64,000 nucleotides of DNA from Leptidea sinapis (Eukaryota; Arthropoda; Insecta; Lepidoptera; Pieridae): positions 13,460,501 through 13,524,500 of the forward strand of contig NC_066269.1 of NCBI RefSeq assembly GCF_905404315.1, read 5' to 3'. Positions 37,501 through 48,234 of this stretch are shown here, piece by piece. The translations under genes and the position numbers were made by a program. Position 1 is the stretch's first letter; every line of letters starts with the position of its first letter. Below the pieces are notes generated by a model. The model had not been told where the DNA came from. It ran no database searches and saw only the letters and a list, made by a program, of their open reading frames with translations.

Positions 37501-38662
37501 TTGAGTGCATATTGGGTAGGTCTGAGAAACGGACATCTATTTTTCATCCCCCTTAATGTTAAGGGTGGCCCACGCCATTTATTTTTTATTTTTATGATGT
37601 TTTTTTTTAATTTATTTGATTATGAGTCAGCATTAAAAATACATACAACTTCAAATTTTCATCCATCTACGATCAACAGTTACTTTTGTATCGCGATTTT
37701 AATATCGGCAACACAATGTTGCTGGGTCAGCTAGTAAATATATAAAATTTACCATACCAAATGTCAAAAATGTGTTGCAAGTGTTATATTTCAATATTTC
37801 TTGGCTTACTCTGGATTCCAAATAACATTTTGAAGGATTGGGTAATAGACTTAGTTTTGCAGCATATGCAGTTAAAAAGATTAGAAAATTAACCTATCTA
37901 GATACAGCGCAACTAGTTTACTGTAGTTATTTTATAGTATTATATAATATATATGGGTATATTGCTATGGGACAATGCTTCCAATATCAATGCCACCTAG
38001 GTCCTAAAGAATCACCCCACCTAGGTCCTCAGATATTGTTTAAGCAAATTTCTACTGTATTATAATAATTACAAAGTTATGTATGCCATTCAATTAATTA
38101 TACATAAAAATAATACCTTGGTCTTTTTTCGTTTGGACTTTGTGTTTCAATTGACTGATAATGTTGATCTTCTGTCGAGGCAAGTTCATGTCTCTCTTTA
38201 TTCTTAGTTTTAATTTCAGCTTCATGTGCCTCCATTTTTTCCTTAAGTTCTTTCTCCTCTCGTTCCCTCTTTTGTTTTTCAAGAAGAGATTTGTACTGGC
38301 TCATAAAGCTGCCATCATTCGAAAAAATATTTGCAGAATTAGAGTCTTCTTTGTCAATTGGCCTATAATAATTATTATTATCAATAACAATATGTTGACT
38401 TACTTAAATCAATTCATTTTTAAATTTATTGTTGAAACTAAGTCGTGTGAATAAATAGTGCAGGAAAAGTAATAGGTACGCAAAGATACACATACTTGGT
38501 GAGTTTTGCCTGAGCTGCTAATAAAGCAGCTTGCTTTTGGGCTTCCAACTTTGCCTGGATCTCCATCTTCTTCTTCTCTATAATTTGTTCTTGTTTGGAC
38601 ATTTGGGCCCATCTTGTGGTTAAGGCCGAAGTTTTATTTTTCCCGTCCTTAAAATGAATCAT
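25554..38662 (-). CDS. SUGP1: SUGP1-like splicing factor (SURP and G-patch protein)
   Basis: Twelve minus-strand coding exons join in phase with GT-AG borders: 38662-38496, 38362-38117, 36619-35583, 34854-34749, 34525-34340, 32881-32688, 29035-28869, 28394-28288, 28198-28088, 27047-26959, 26094-26010, 25683-25554 (875 codons). SUGP1 is a spliceosome-associated protein tied to branch-site recognition. Matches to human SUGP1, from memory: the N-terminal KQEQIIEKKKMEIQAKLEAQ, SNDGSFMSQYKSLLEKQ, a SURP-like module in exons 4-5 (FLHNTNSKEYKAF), KKSRWGDDP, YDSDEDTSEGTWEHR, AGKHHIGDFLPPEELKK, the G-patch FQMLQKLGWSEGQGLGAEG, and YRKRMMLAYRFRPNPL. Only one SURP is evident, where human has two. Exon 3 adds a long Gly/Pro/Met-rich stretch (about residues 220-430). 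The final codons (human NNPRRPYY) were not located; read-through would stop at 25536. Nuclear location is inferred from family. Confidence 0.9.
26345..26790 (+). mobile_element. Mariner/Tc1-like transposase, N-terminal fragment
   Basis: It encodes NRIAVIALHL, then RSGHSRSVRTKRIFKAVRER, IRRNPVRKQKILSREMKIPP and LGLPNYKRRNGHFLTYNIKR, the paired DNA-binding region of a mariner-type transposase. There is one frameshift near 26725 and no catalytic domain. Immediately after it (26790-26822) comes the GGTTTGTCCTCCTCTTCCAT 3' tip of the common Jockey-type LINE. It lies in SUGP1 intron 10. Confidence 0.6.
27361..27660. repeat. Minisatellite, about 56-bp unit, about 5.5 copies
   Basis: The unit starts GAGGAGAGGAGACGAGAGGA and ends AGGTTGTTTCCACCAAA. 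One copy is about 10 bp short and one about 1 bp short. A degenerate inverted piece (CCTCTCCTCTCCACTTTGGT) lies at about 27790. It is within SUGP1 intron 9. The open frame through it is a by-product of the repeat. Confidence 0.8.
28465..28795 (+). mobile_element. Hairpin repeat family A
   Basis: GGGACGAGACGAGCAAGGCG, then GTGCCGCTCAGGATTATTG / AAATTCTGAGCGGCAC and CCCTTCAGACCGAAACACA. It ends near CATCCTGTGCAAAATAGCTC, within SUGP1 intron 7. Confidence 0.6.
29140..30150 (+). repeat. Dispersed repeat with AACCGACTTCAAAAAAGG
   Basis: Contains AACCGACTTCAAAAAAGGAA, TTCTCAATTCGTCGGTATG and AGAACTTTCGACTGGGTGAA. The segment 29560-30040 matches 49020-49450 in inverted orientation. A short internal duplication (ACGATTATTGTTATTTTTGG) occurs near 29195 and 30125. 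No coding region. Located in SUGP1 intron 6. Confidence 0.55.
30151..32040. other. SUGP1 intron 6, no gene recognised
   Basis: AT-rich sequence. A piece at about 31100-31160 (GTATGAGGTGCATTGTCTAT) recurs inverted at about 48345-48380, so it is partly repeat-derived. Nothing else is recognised. Confidence 0.4.
32045..32480 (-). mobile_element. Jockey-type LINE, 3'-terminal fragment
   Basis: The minus strand reads HLAFRRDVASLCVFYRIYHG, ECYEELLNLIPTAEF, RTVRFSRSFLPRTTKLWNEL and RDCGRR. At its 5' end a short piece (GATGGAAGTTTTGAGAGGAG on plus) also occurs next to the RT domain at 58010-58030. The two loci are therefore parts of one family, and this copy has a large internal deletion. In SUGP1 intron 6. 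Confidence 0.7.
33320..33500 (+). repeat. Dispersed repeat fragment after (TA)n
   Basis: A TATATATATATA run is followed by AGAATGTATGTTTGTATGTT and ATTCAACCGATCTCAATGAA, a pattern of an interspersed lepidopteran repeat. In SUGP1 intron 5. Confidence 0.4.
33735..34100 (-). mobile_element. Mariner transposase C-terminal remnant (DD34D)
   Basis: The minus strand encodes LLHHEDASAHCAIRTVEYF, MRHPPYSPDLAP, a stop where Cys/Trp-type residues usually lie, then DFYLFPRTKDKIRGIRF and SPEDAAKAYENAIEE. From the altered second catalytic position (Glu in HHED) to the Asp of the DFYLF block there are 34 residues, as in mariner DD34D. It has further in-frame stops and is dead. In SUGP1 intron 5. Confidence 0.7.
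37075..37285. mobile_element. Foldback MITE family C, short copy
   Basis: TTTAGTGTTAATTCCGCCAA at the left and AATTAACACTAAAGAAAAC near 37200 form the inverted ends. GCCTCTACACAAGGCATCCT lies between. Shares TTATGGATTTCCGCAAAGTA with the copy at 13992-14502. In SUGP1 intron 2. Confidence 0.55.
37440..37736 (-). repeat. Dispersed repeat ending in GCTGACCCAGCAACATTG
   Basis: On the minus strand it starts CTAGCTGACCCAGCAACATT and ends near ATTCTCATGAAATTTTGAG on plus (CGGTCAAGCCGTTTCGAAGG on minus). It is a relative of the CTAGCTGACCC repeats elsewhere. In SUGP1 intron 2. Confidence 0.5.
37741..38045 (+). mobile_element. CR1/Jockey-like LINE fragment
   Basis: Encodes IKFTIPNVKNV, then GNRLSFAAYAVKKIRKLTYL and DTAQLVYCSYF, matching the RT C-terminal part at 18101-18700. 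Deleted and frameshifted. In SUGP1 intron 2. Confidence 0.6.
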
Positions 38663-39482
38663 GTTGTATTTCCGCCAATAGTCAATACCATAGAAATATA
38701 ATCTGACGGCCCACCAAATGTGATACTAAGTAGAAATTCACTTGCGATGAGACTTGTCTCAAACTCAATAAAGTAAAATTTTTAGCGTATATACCTATCA
38801 ATCCAATGAATCCAATCTTTAGAAATTAGAATAGATTTTTTTTTTATTCGTTCCACAAAGAACAGGCTAAGATCAGAGACCATGCTGCCTAGTCATCAGT
38901 TTTATATTACATAGGTGAAATAGATTAGTTTTAAGTCATTAGTATTATTTTACATAAGTAAATAGATTAGTTTAAGTCATCAGTATTATTTCAGTATAGT
39001 CCGTTAGGTACTAATTTCATTAGTATAATTACTAAATTTAAGAAATATCTTAAATACGTGTTTTTCATTAGTCATTTTGGAATAGCCATAATATAATGCT
39101 ATAAGTCAAATCCGATAGTCATATCCTTTAGCATTTGTCAACACTGACAGAAACTAACCTGAACATCAGGGGTGGGACAGTCGCCCTATAGAGATGTTTT
39201 CAGAAAACTGTAGTGCCATCTGATAGTTGGCCCCAAAATTAAAGCTTTGTCAGCTGTCACTCGCTTTGAAACCTGCCCACTGGTCATAAAATGGCGGCTA
39301 CTCTCGTGTTTTCCATTTTGCATATTTTTGGTATTGAAATCAAAGTGTAAGTGCGTCGAGTCGAGCCTTGTTTTCCTCCGCCTTGCTGTTGCGAATTCAC
39401 TCCAAAAATCTCCACATTCTGTGAATTTCTACTTTATGTGATAGGGACACTTTTGTTTGTGGAATTTATGAACTTTGGTGTA
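38663..39482. promoter_or_regulatory. Divergent promoter region between SUGP1 and the THAP gene
   Basis: The two start codons are about 820 bp apart on opposite strands, so their promoters must share this interval. No TATA box or clear initiator is visible. The 39230-39480 part is GC-richer than the rest and probably holds the THAP 5' UTR. Confidence 0.4.
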
Positions 39483-42400
39483 ATGCCGAGACGTTGTGCT
39501 TTCGATTGTGCGCTCCGTGGTAAGTAAAATATTCTCTTAAATCTTAACAGTATAGTTTATTGACTAATCTTGTGATAAATAAAGTATCATATAAGGTTTG
39601 TTCTACTCTCAGGTTCTACTACCGGTCCGTAGATTGAATTTGCAATCATGGTTAAAACTATTATAAACATACCGGTTTTCTGTATTTTGCCCCAAAGATT
39701 AAACTCCAATCCCCTTATGTCAGACTTCAGACTTTCCCTAACTTATATGGTTTAATAATAATTGACAACTGTGCTGGCTTCTGACACTATTTTTATCAAG
39801 AGAAAAGTCAATATATGAGTCCAAAATCTAATACTAGCCCAATGGTCATAACACTAGGTTATCACAATTTATCTAATGGTTCACTCAATTTATTTAATAA
39901 TGTTATTTATTATTTTCAGAGATTCCAATGCATCATTTCCCAGATGCTGTCAAATTTCCTGAGCAGTTTAAAACTTGGGTCATTCTTGTTGGTGGAAACC
40001 CTTAAACATCTGATTTTGAATGTTATAAGAAGAAGAGAATTTGTGATATACACTTTTCTGGCAGACACAGAAATCGTAATCAACGGCTAAGCACATTGGC
40101 AGTTCCGATGCTTCATCTGCCTGGTAAGTCCCCTAATTTAAAACATATTGAGTTAATATTCGATTCTATTCCTTATTCTGTCAGATTTAGTCACACCACT
40201 AAGATTCTTTGTTGAGTTGATGGTTTTTTTGAAGGTATATTGTATCATTCTGGAAACACCTGATTTTCTTACACAGTTGTGATTACAAAATTCAATGGTT
40301 CCATTTCTAGCTGAAACTGGTTCATTATCAATGATAATCATTTAATAATGAAACATAATCTTTACATATTCACATTATTTTTCAGGACAACTACAGAGTC
40401 AAGTAATCTTAGGACAAGATTCATCCACACAACATTTACTGCCTACAATAATACAGCAAGACTGTTCAGGTAAATAATTTTTAAAACTTATTTACAATGT
40501 CGTAAAGGTTACTACTATAACATAAGTGACATTCTTAATGATACCACAGAAATGGCATGGAGCGGCCACCCTCAGGGTATTAAATAATAAATTTTATTGT
40601 ATGATTTAACATTGTTACCGTATTTTTATGCAAAAAATTAAGCCCGCTGAGTATCTTATGCCCTTACTTCTCAGGTCTGAGGTATACTTTTTCCAATATG
40701 TAGTATTGACTTTCTGTAAGTGATATTATATCCTATTTCGAATAATATATTCAGAAAGAATATAAAGGCTTGCTGATAAAAATCTGTCAAAATTTAGCCT
40801 AGAAATGGGCATTGACAATTTGATTTTGTTCTGCTTTTAATCCCATGTCTTTTATGTTTTTTCTTAAAATTATTGATATTTATGGACATACACATACAAA
40901 ATTTTGATGTATTTCTTGGTTGTAATTTTAAAATCTTGGGCCCATAAAATGTTATTGATTGAAAATCCCACATTTGATCTTGGTCTTAATGTCATGTTTT
41001 CATATAATTTAGTCTTCATAATTTCATTTCATTTACATAAGTTCTCCGGTTCTCTGTGGCATACAAATAATAAATAATCATTAATCTATTATTATGTTTA
41101 ATTTTTACAGAGCCATATGTGAGAAACTTTATTTTAGAAAAAGCATCAACTTCAACAACATTCCTACCTGTAGCTGCAGGTAAAATTCACATATTTTTTT
41201 CAATTTGTTGGCTATTATGAATAATAATAAATATATAAATTAATTATTATATTTTGTTTTGAACACATACCAAAATAATATATAATATTATATATTTCTA
41301 TCTATTATACACAACTAAACCATAAAAAAAAATGTGATTTTAAATTTTGTGAGTAGTGTAGGTATGTCATTTTTTCTATAATGGTTTTGTTTTACAGCTT
41401 ATTTCAACTTGTGATTTAATTTGAGCTCTAGACTCTTAAGAAATGCTGCCCTGGTTCTATATTTTCTGAGTGCTACTTCATTATGATTTGATTTTTGGTT
41501 TTATTTTTATTTTTCTCCATTATCGTCTGATTGAAATGATTTGAAAAGTATAGTTAAAATTCACTCCGACAAAGTGGGCAACAAACTACATCAGTATTAT
41601 TTCCAATTTCAGATGCATCTCAACAATTTACTTCAGCAAGGTGCTTGATGCTGGAACATAATTATAGTTTTATTAGCAAGCCTAAAGGAACAGCTGGAAA
41701 AGGTATTAATTCTGATTTCTTTTGAAAATATTGTTTTTATACTTTTTTATTCAAAAAGTTCTGAATAAATTTGTATGAAATTTGGCATAGTTTATGATCT
41801 TTTGTCTTGGTGGGCAAAGTAGTTCCCTCATAGTCCCGGAGCTGGGGACAAAAATCAGCAAGATTCTTGTAATGGCCCATCATTTATTTTGTAGAATGTG
41901 AGTCAAAGTTAGGGAGTAGCACACCTGACAATGGCGTGCTTTTATGTAATATTACAACACTCATAAGAAATTAAACATAATAAGAAATTCGAAAGGTCTT
42001 TATTTAACAAAGATTAACCATAAATGTGACAGTAATTTTATAACTGCAGATTAATGCATGACATGACATAAGACTATTGAGCCAAATGTCTTTTTTGATG
42101 AAGGTTGCATTGGTACCTGATAGGATTGAGAACAGCTAATGTCCGTGTGGGAATGAAATTTTGAATATATTTTTATTCATTACTAGCTGACCCGACAGAC
42201 GTCGTGCTGTACATATTAAATTCTTCTTCTTATAAAAACCTTTAGTTGACTTCCAAAAATATTCAAGACTGAAATTAGCCAAATCGATCCAGTCATTCTC
42301 AAGTTTTAGCAAGACTAACAAACAGCAATTCTTTTTTATATATATAGACTTTAAGACTAAATCCCTTTTCATATTGTTCATTTATTTAATACCATATAAT

Positions 42401-42556
42401 ACATATATTATACTATACAATTTGTAAATTAAACATTCTTTCACAGATCTAATGGCTCCACAGTGCACAAAGATCAAGCATCTTCAAGCAGAAATATCGC
42501 GCTTGCGAAAAAAAGGACAATCTTTCAAAGCAAGGTTAAAAGGTGGTGCAGATTGA
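39483..42556 (+). pseudogene. THAP-domain protein gene with a nonsense codon in the THAP domain
   Basis: Six exons, all phase 1 with GT-AG borders: 39483-39519, 39920-40123, 40386-40469, 41111-41179, 41613-41702, 42447-42556 (197 codons plus TGA). THAP domains are zinc-dependent DNA-binding modules with pattern C-X2-4-C-X35-50-C-X2-H. Seen here: MPRRCAFDC (Cys5, Cys9), the conserved Trp32 in FKTWVILVGGNP, and KKKRICDIHF (Cys54, His57), followed by the AVP-type box (LAVPMLHLPG). The C-terminus has a short coiled-coil candidate (KIKHLQAEISRLRKKG). Codon 41 (40003-40005) is TAA in frame, which would leave a 40-residue stub without Cys54 and His57. The rest is open, so this is a very young pseudogene, a polymorphism, a sequencing error or a readthrough case. 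The function is otherwise unknown. Confidence 0.8.
42184..42350 (+). repeat. Dispersed repeat starting CTAGCTGACCCGACAGACG
   Basis: CTAGCTGACCCGACAGACGT followed by a truncated body ending in TATATATAGACT. It lies in the last intron of the THAP gene. Confidence 0.5.
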
Positions 42557-42761
42557 TCAATCGAATTTTGTTCGGAAAATTAACATATTATGTGGGTGAA
42601 GACGAAACAAAAACAGCTCCCCAACAATATTATGATAAACATAAACATTATAAAAATAAAAAGTAATATGGAAACATTGCTTTTTATTTCTCTCACCCAA
42701 TAATTTCAATTACTAAATTTTCAAATACCAACACTACTAAATCCTATCCTTTATGTTCTAT

Positions 42762-42874
42762 GTTGTGGCAAAATTAAATAACTAACTCTACGCGCAATTT
42801 CAACATGGTAAAAAATTGCAAATATTGCATTAAAAAGTAGAGTTAGTTATTTAATTGCGTCACAACATTAAAAA
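42762..42874. repeat. Small foldback element, about 30-bp arms
   Basis: The left arm (TTGTGGCAAAATTAAATAAC, then TAACTCTAC) pairs with the right arm (GTAGAGTTAGTTATTTAATT, then GCGTCACAA) across about 45 bp. The arms have a few mismatches. It is a probable mini-MITE just 3' of the THAP gene. Confidence 0.7.
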
Positions 42875-43178
42875 TGAATTTCATAATTTCGAGCTAATAT
42901 TATATTATAGTTATTTTCGGGGCCAATCTTCAGATGGCGCTAGTTTTCAAATAGACAGCTCATAATGCGTAGAGAGGGCTCTCTTTTCCCTATATATTAT
43001 TATACTCTTTGCTGAACATTCTGAACAATTATTGTACATTAAAGTTACATTAAAAATATCATAGATCAAAAAATATAATGATACAGCATAAAAAAATATA
43101 CAAACTTAATATAACTTATTATATAAAATCTTAAATTTAATATTATAATTATTACATGAAATATAATTTATGTACAAG

Positions 43179-46100
43179 CTAAATTTGTCCAACTGTATTA
43201 ATAATAAATTTAAACAAAGGTTTATATGTCGAACTATTTACAATCAGAGCCTGGATGGAGCGCGGTACCAAATCAGGATTACCATATATTTCAATTAGCT
43301 CATCCATTAACACAAGGCGCTGAATGTCAAAGGATGAGCAATCGAAGAATAAGTGGCACAGAGTTTGCTCTGCTTGGGAGTTACAGTGATCACAATGTGG
43401 ACCTGGTACCATTTTGAGACGAAAGAGGTGATAATTTAAACGACAGTGTCCAAAACGAAGCCGTGAAAGAATGGTGTAAAACTTTCTATTATATATTTCG
43501 TAAGTAATACCTTTACAAAACCAAGGCGTAGTTCCAATAGGAACATTATGTGCAGCATACCATAAACCTTTGTTTTCAATTTGGACTGTATGATTCCAAT
43601 GCCTTTTCCATATGTTAATTAACCTTATTTTTAAAAGAGGGGCTACATCTGTATATGGTATAGATATATTGAGATGACTACTAGAGTCAGGGATATTTAT
43701 TGAATTATTTGTTATATTCCTGGCTAAGAAGTCAACCTTCTCATTTCCTAATACACCAACATGTGATGGAACCCACATAAATAAAACCTTAATATTATGC
43801 ACAGTTAATAGATCCAGCCAAGACTCTTTAATTAAATAAATAAAATAATTAGTGTTAGCATTAAACTTGTTATTTTTTAGATTTTCAAGAACACTCATGC
43901 TATCACCGACTATTAGCCATTCACAACACCCATTATTTTTATGCTTTATGTGTTTCAAGGCTGCAAGGATAGCTACAGCCTCAGCTGTGAATATACTTGC
44001 ATTTGAATTTATTTTATATCCTATACCAGAATTTAATAAACCATCAAAAATAGCAAATGAGACTGCAGACTCAGTTTTAGACCCATCAGTGTAAAGGAAT
44101 CTATGATCATAAAACTCAGAAAACTTACAATATACATCTTCTTTTGAAGATAAGCTATGATCAATTATCACATTCATAGCTGGAAATTTACTGTTGAAGC
44201 TACTCAGATAGCATGGAAGAAGAGGTGAATGATGAATTTGTAGAGTTTCAAGAAAACTTAAATATTGAGGAAAGCCCTGTAGTATATAAATAGGATTGTG
44301 AATTGATGGTGGATTACAAAGTTTCATGTTTGAAAACAGGTGGTTATTATTCTTACTAAACAGCTTTAATAAGAATCTTTCTTTTAAGTAAGAGAATCTT
44401 ATAGTTAATGGAGGAAGTTTACACTCTACTTGCATCACATTGATAGGAGTACTTTTAAATGCACCTGTAATGAGTCTCAAGCTTTTATTTTGTATTTTAT
44501 TTAAGATATCTACCAACCTAGTATTATTAGCAAAACAGAGAAAACCATATTCAAAATGACTACGGATCAAAGATTTATACAGAAGCAACAAAATTTTGGG
44601 ATCAGCTCCCCAAGATGTTGCACATAAAGATTTTAGGACATTAAATGCTTTATTAGCTCTGGAACTTATTAATTCTATGTATTTTCTCCAAGATAATTTG
44701 TTGGTAAAAGTTACACCTAAAAACTTAGCTTCTTGAGAAACAGGAATAGAAACTTTATTGTAATTTACAGAAGGAATAAAATTACTTGCCTTTCCAAAAA
44801 CTATCAATTTACATTTTAATGCACTGATATCTAGATTCAAATAAGTAAAGTATGTATACAGACCCTCCAAGGACTTGTTAAGAATGTTAGTAATATTAGA
44901 TGAATAGACAACCAAGTCATCGGCAAATTGGAGATTTTTGACTTCTGAACCCAAAATCTGATTTAAACGTCGGATATACAAGATAAAAATTAATGGAGAG
45001 AGTATCCCTCCTTGGCAAACTCCAACAGATGCAAACCTTAGACCATATAATTGACCATTAAACTTAACATAAACTTCCCTTTCAGTCAAGAATTTATGAA
45101 TCCAGTTTATTATTTTGTTTGGAATTCCAACATAAAGCAATTCAGAGCAAAGTATATCTATATTCACACTATTAAAAGCACTAGCAACATCAAAGAAGAC
45201 AAACATCAAAAAATTCTTATTATTTAGACTATTTTGGATATCAAGCTGTAACTGACAGATACTTTCACGAGCCGATGTTCCTCTTCGAAAACCAAATTGA
45301 TTAGCAGGTAAAATACCATTTTGTTCTACATAAAATTCCAATCTTTGTTTTATTAGTTGCTCAAAAATTTTGCCAACACATGATGTCAATGCAATAGGAT
45401 GATAAGAATCTGGATTTGACCGAGTTTTATCTGGTTTTAATATGGGTATTAGACAATCAGATTTCCATGAATGGGGTATATCATTGTTTAACCACAGATT
45501 ATTTAATATTTCATGAAAAAAGTGTAACCCCTTTTTGCTAATCTTTTTCAACATAATGTAAGGAATACCATCAAAACCAAAAGCACTATCCTTCCTAGAA
45601 TATATAGCAGACATTAACTCTTCTATTGAAAAGGGTTTGATTAAAAAGCTATTTACAGAATTTGTATTACTGACAGAGGAAAAAATTGAATTATTATGTA
45701 CATAGTCTTGAGTATACTTCCGCAGAAAATCTTGAACCCAACTATCACCATTATTATTAGAAGTATATGTCTTATTAAATTTCCGCATATAATTCCAGAT
45801 TCTTGACAGAGGAGTACACCTGTTAAAGGAATTACACAATTCAACCCAACTATTCAATCTCTCTGTTTTCAAAGTAAGTTTTTTAAAAGCTTGTAATCTT
45901 TTAAACTCTATAAATGTTTCATCTAATGGATTATTCTTAAAATTAAGGTATGCAGACTTAGATTTTTGAACAGCTTCTAAACATTTTTTATTCCACCAGG
46001 GGAGAGCAGGCTTCTTAGCCAACTTCCTGTTGGGATTATTACTAGAAGGCGAAGAAATAAACAAATTATGATTTGGTAGAGACTTATCAATTGCAGAAAG

Positions 46101-46944
46101 AAGGATTTTACAAAATACATCATAAGCCTCCAATGGAGTAAAACTTTGACCCTGTAACTTAGACAATTCTACATCTACATTTTGTTCATATATTTTCCAA
46201 TCTTCCATTTAAAAATTTGGGTAAATGGGTAGTCATATGTTACAATTATTGTTTGGTAAATCATTATTTACATTATTATTTACAAAAACTTCAACAATTA
46301 CAGGAAGATGATAGCTGCCAAGTGAATCGTTATGCACAGACCAATCACACAATAGAGCCAATGATGGAGAAACCAAAGTTAAATCAAGAGCATTTGGACG
46401 CCATGACAAAGAACCAACTGTAGTCACTTCACCGCTATTAAGTAAAACCAGATTATTATCATCAACAATCTCCAAAATATCTCTACCTCTCGAATTAACA
46501 GAATAACATCCCCATGATGTGTGATGAGCATTGAAGTCACCAGCAAATATCATGGGTTCAGGCACTGATTCTAAATAAAGATTGGAATTTATGTTTATCA
46601 AAGGATGGTGTACAATTTGTAGGACAATAAAAACTTACAATACTTAATTCTCTTTTATTTAAAGTAATTCTAACACAGATGTTTTGCAGGGAATTATCAG
46701 AATATGTATGTATTTTTCTGTAATCTATACAATTATGAATTAAAATAGCTACGCCATTGTGTTTGTTACGAATGTTGTTTCTTTCTATTTGATATCCTTT
46801 GATATTAAATTGTTTATCAGGTGATAACCAAGTTTCTGATATTATTGCTACATGTATATTATGATCATAAAGATATTGTGTTAGATGCAGTTTATTACTG
46901 ATAATGCTCTGAGCATTCCACTGCATAATATTAAGAAGATCCAT
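43179..46944 (-). pseudogene. LINE ORF2: endonuclease, reverse transcriptase, RNase H
   Basis: The protein nicks target DNA, copies the element RNA and carries RNase H. The endonuclease (46944-46233, broken by a frameshift near 46580) shows MQWNAQSI, ISETWL, GDFNAHHTSWG and LDLTLVSPS. The usual SDH near its end reads SYHLP, so a catalytic Asp is lost. After a second frameshift near 46215 an open frame of 1009 codons carries RT blocks (FFDVASAFNSVN, GVCQGGILSPL, LQFADDLVVYSS), then RNase H with YTDGSK, TAEAVAIL, GDSMSVL and NEKVDFLAR, and a C-terminal CX2C...HX4C zinc motif (CDHCNSQAEQTLCHLFFDC). RT and RNase H catalytic residues are intact. The pieces read as one young but disabled ORF. Confidence 0.85.
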
Positions 46945-48024
46945 TATTAGAAGTAGAAGTACTGTTTCTGAATGTTTGTTGAAGAATTTCTTTAATGGAT
47001 GATGAATTTATTGTATTGTCTTTTTGATTCAATACAATTTTTGTGATAGTGTTTGTTAAAATGTTCATGAAAAAATCTGATTTTGTTAAATTTTGAATTT
47101 GTGTTCCTATATTACGCATAGTTAATTGAGGGAACGAATTTTCATGGAATAAATCTAAATATTTAGTAGCTTTTGACTTAATTTTATTTTCTTCTATCTT
47201 AATATTTTTTCTGCGGGCATGTATTTGAAATGGCGATATGATTTCCACCACAGTTCGCACATTTGGCATTTTTACTGTCTTCTTTACACATTTTAAAATT
47301 GTGATTTTGTGCACATATGGAACATACCTCTGCATTCCTACAATACTTAGCGATGTGACCAAACTTCAGGCAATGCAGACATTGTTTCACTGGAGGAACG
47401 TAAACGCTTACCTCGTGTCTCCAAGAGTCAAGGTATACATACTGAGGTAACTCTGTTGATGCGAACGTCACAGCGACGGTCTGAGTGGGCTGGTACGAGG
47501 CCGCACCGTCCTCTCTCCTTACACGACGCATGAAACGCCTAACTTGTATTATATTCCTTGAGCTGCCAATAAGAGCAGATATTCTCTTGTTTGATAGGTC
47601 CATGGGGACGGAGGTGAGCACGCCGGTCACCTCGGTGTCAATTGCTGGAATTGTGGCTTTTAGGTCAATCTCTTCTAATAATTTTTTGTTCCGTAGAAAT
47701 ACATTGGCATTATTTGATAGATCGAATGTAATTCCTATTTTGTATCTGTTGATGGATTTTAGGTGCAGGATTCCAGTGATGCAATGCTTGCGAATGGCAT
47801 GGGAAATGGCTAGCCTATCTTTGTCAGCAAATGATTTTCTTTCGTCTGAATGTGATAAAAATACGATATATTCCGATTTCTGGCTATTTTCCGGGTACTA
47901 TCTGGTGTATCCTGGAACCTCATAGACTTTGTATTTTGTGATTAAATCTTCATCAGAATCCGAAGAGTTTTCTAGTAGCGGTCCATCAGGAGGGTCTTTT
48001 TTCCGCTTTTTAACACCTCCCATT
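46931..48024 (-). pseudogene. LINE ORF1: gag-like protein with zinc knuckles
   Basis: ATG at 48024 (MGGVKKRKKDPPDG) opens a nucleic-acid-binding gag-like protein. A TAG interrupts it near 47896, and a frameshift lies near 47220. Cysteine motifs include CLHCLKFGHIAKYCRN (CX2CX4HX4C), CSICAQNHNFKMC and CANCGGNHIAISNTC, the triple knuckle usual for I/Jockey-type ORF1. The tail continues in another frame to TAA at 46931, overlapping the ORF2 start. Role by family: binds element RNA to form the RNP. Confidence 0.8.
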
Positions 48025-48234
48025 TTCAATTTACACTATACACTTATTATCTTGTAACTATTTACAAAATATATGATATATTTAGAAAGAAATATACAAA
48101 ATATACAAATAAAATATTATTTTACAAATGCAATTAAAATTTTGGCGCCTTTCTTATACAACTTTCGGGCTCTTTTTCTTGAAATTTAATAAACCCAAAA
48201 AAAAGGATTTTTTTTTTGAGTTTATGGCCTGGTT

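Larger units (their letters stand above)
43060..48165 (-). mobile_element. Near full-length non-LTR retrotransposon with RNase H
   Basis: On the minus strand: a 5' UTR (about 48165-48025), ORF1 (48024-46931), ORF2 (46944-43179) and an AT-rich 3' end. ORF1 and ORF2 overlap by 14 bp at 46931-46944. The endonuclease-RT-RNase H order places it in the I/R1/LOA-type group of LINEs. Four lesions (one stop, three frameshifts) disable it. Exact ends and target duplication were not determined. Confidence 0.8.

Noticed and set aside
39815..40090. 91-codon plus-strand open frame over THAP exon 2
   Set aside because: It is in a different frame from the THAP residues and starts inside the intron. The THAP frame is the one with conserved Cys, Trp and His.
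42463..42666. 67-codon open frame over the last THAP exon
   Set aside because: The in-phase THAP frame ends at TGA 42554-42556. This other frame lacks a splice-consistent start and known motifs.
39191..42965. Idea that inverted GCCATCTG / CAGATGGC segments make the THAP gene a transposon
   Set aside because: Only about 25 bp are shared (near 39217 and 42925). The CAGATGGCGCT motif also occurs at 54127 and looks like a scattered repeat. The gene has ordinary spliced exons.
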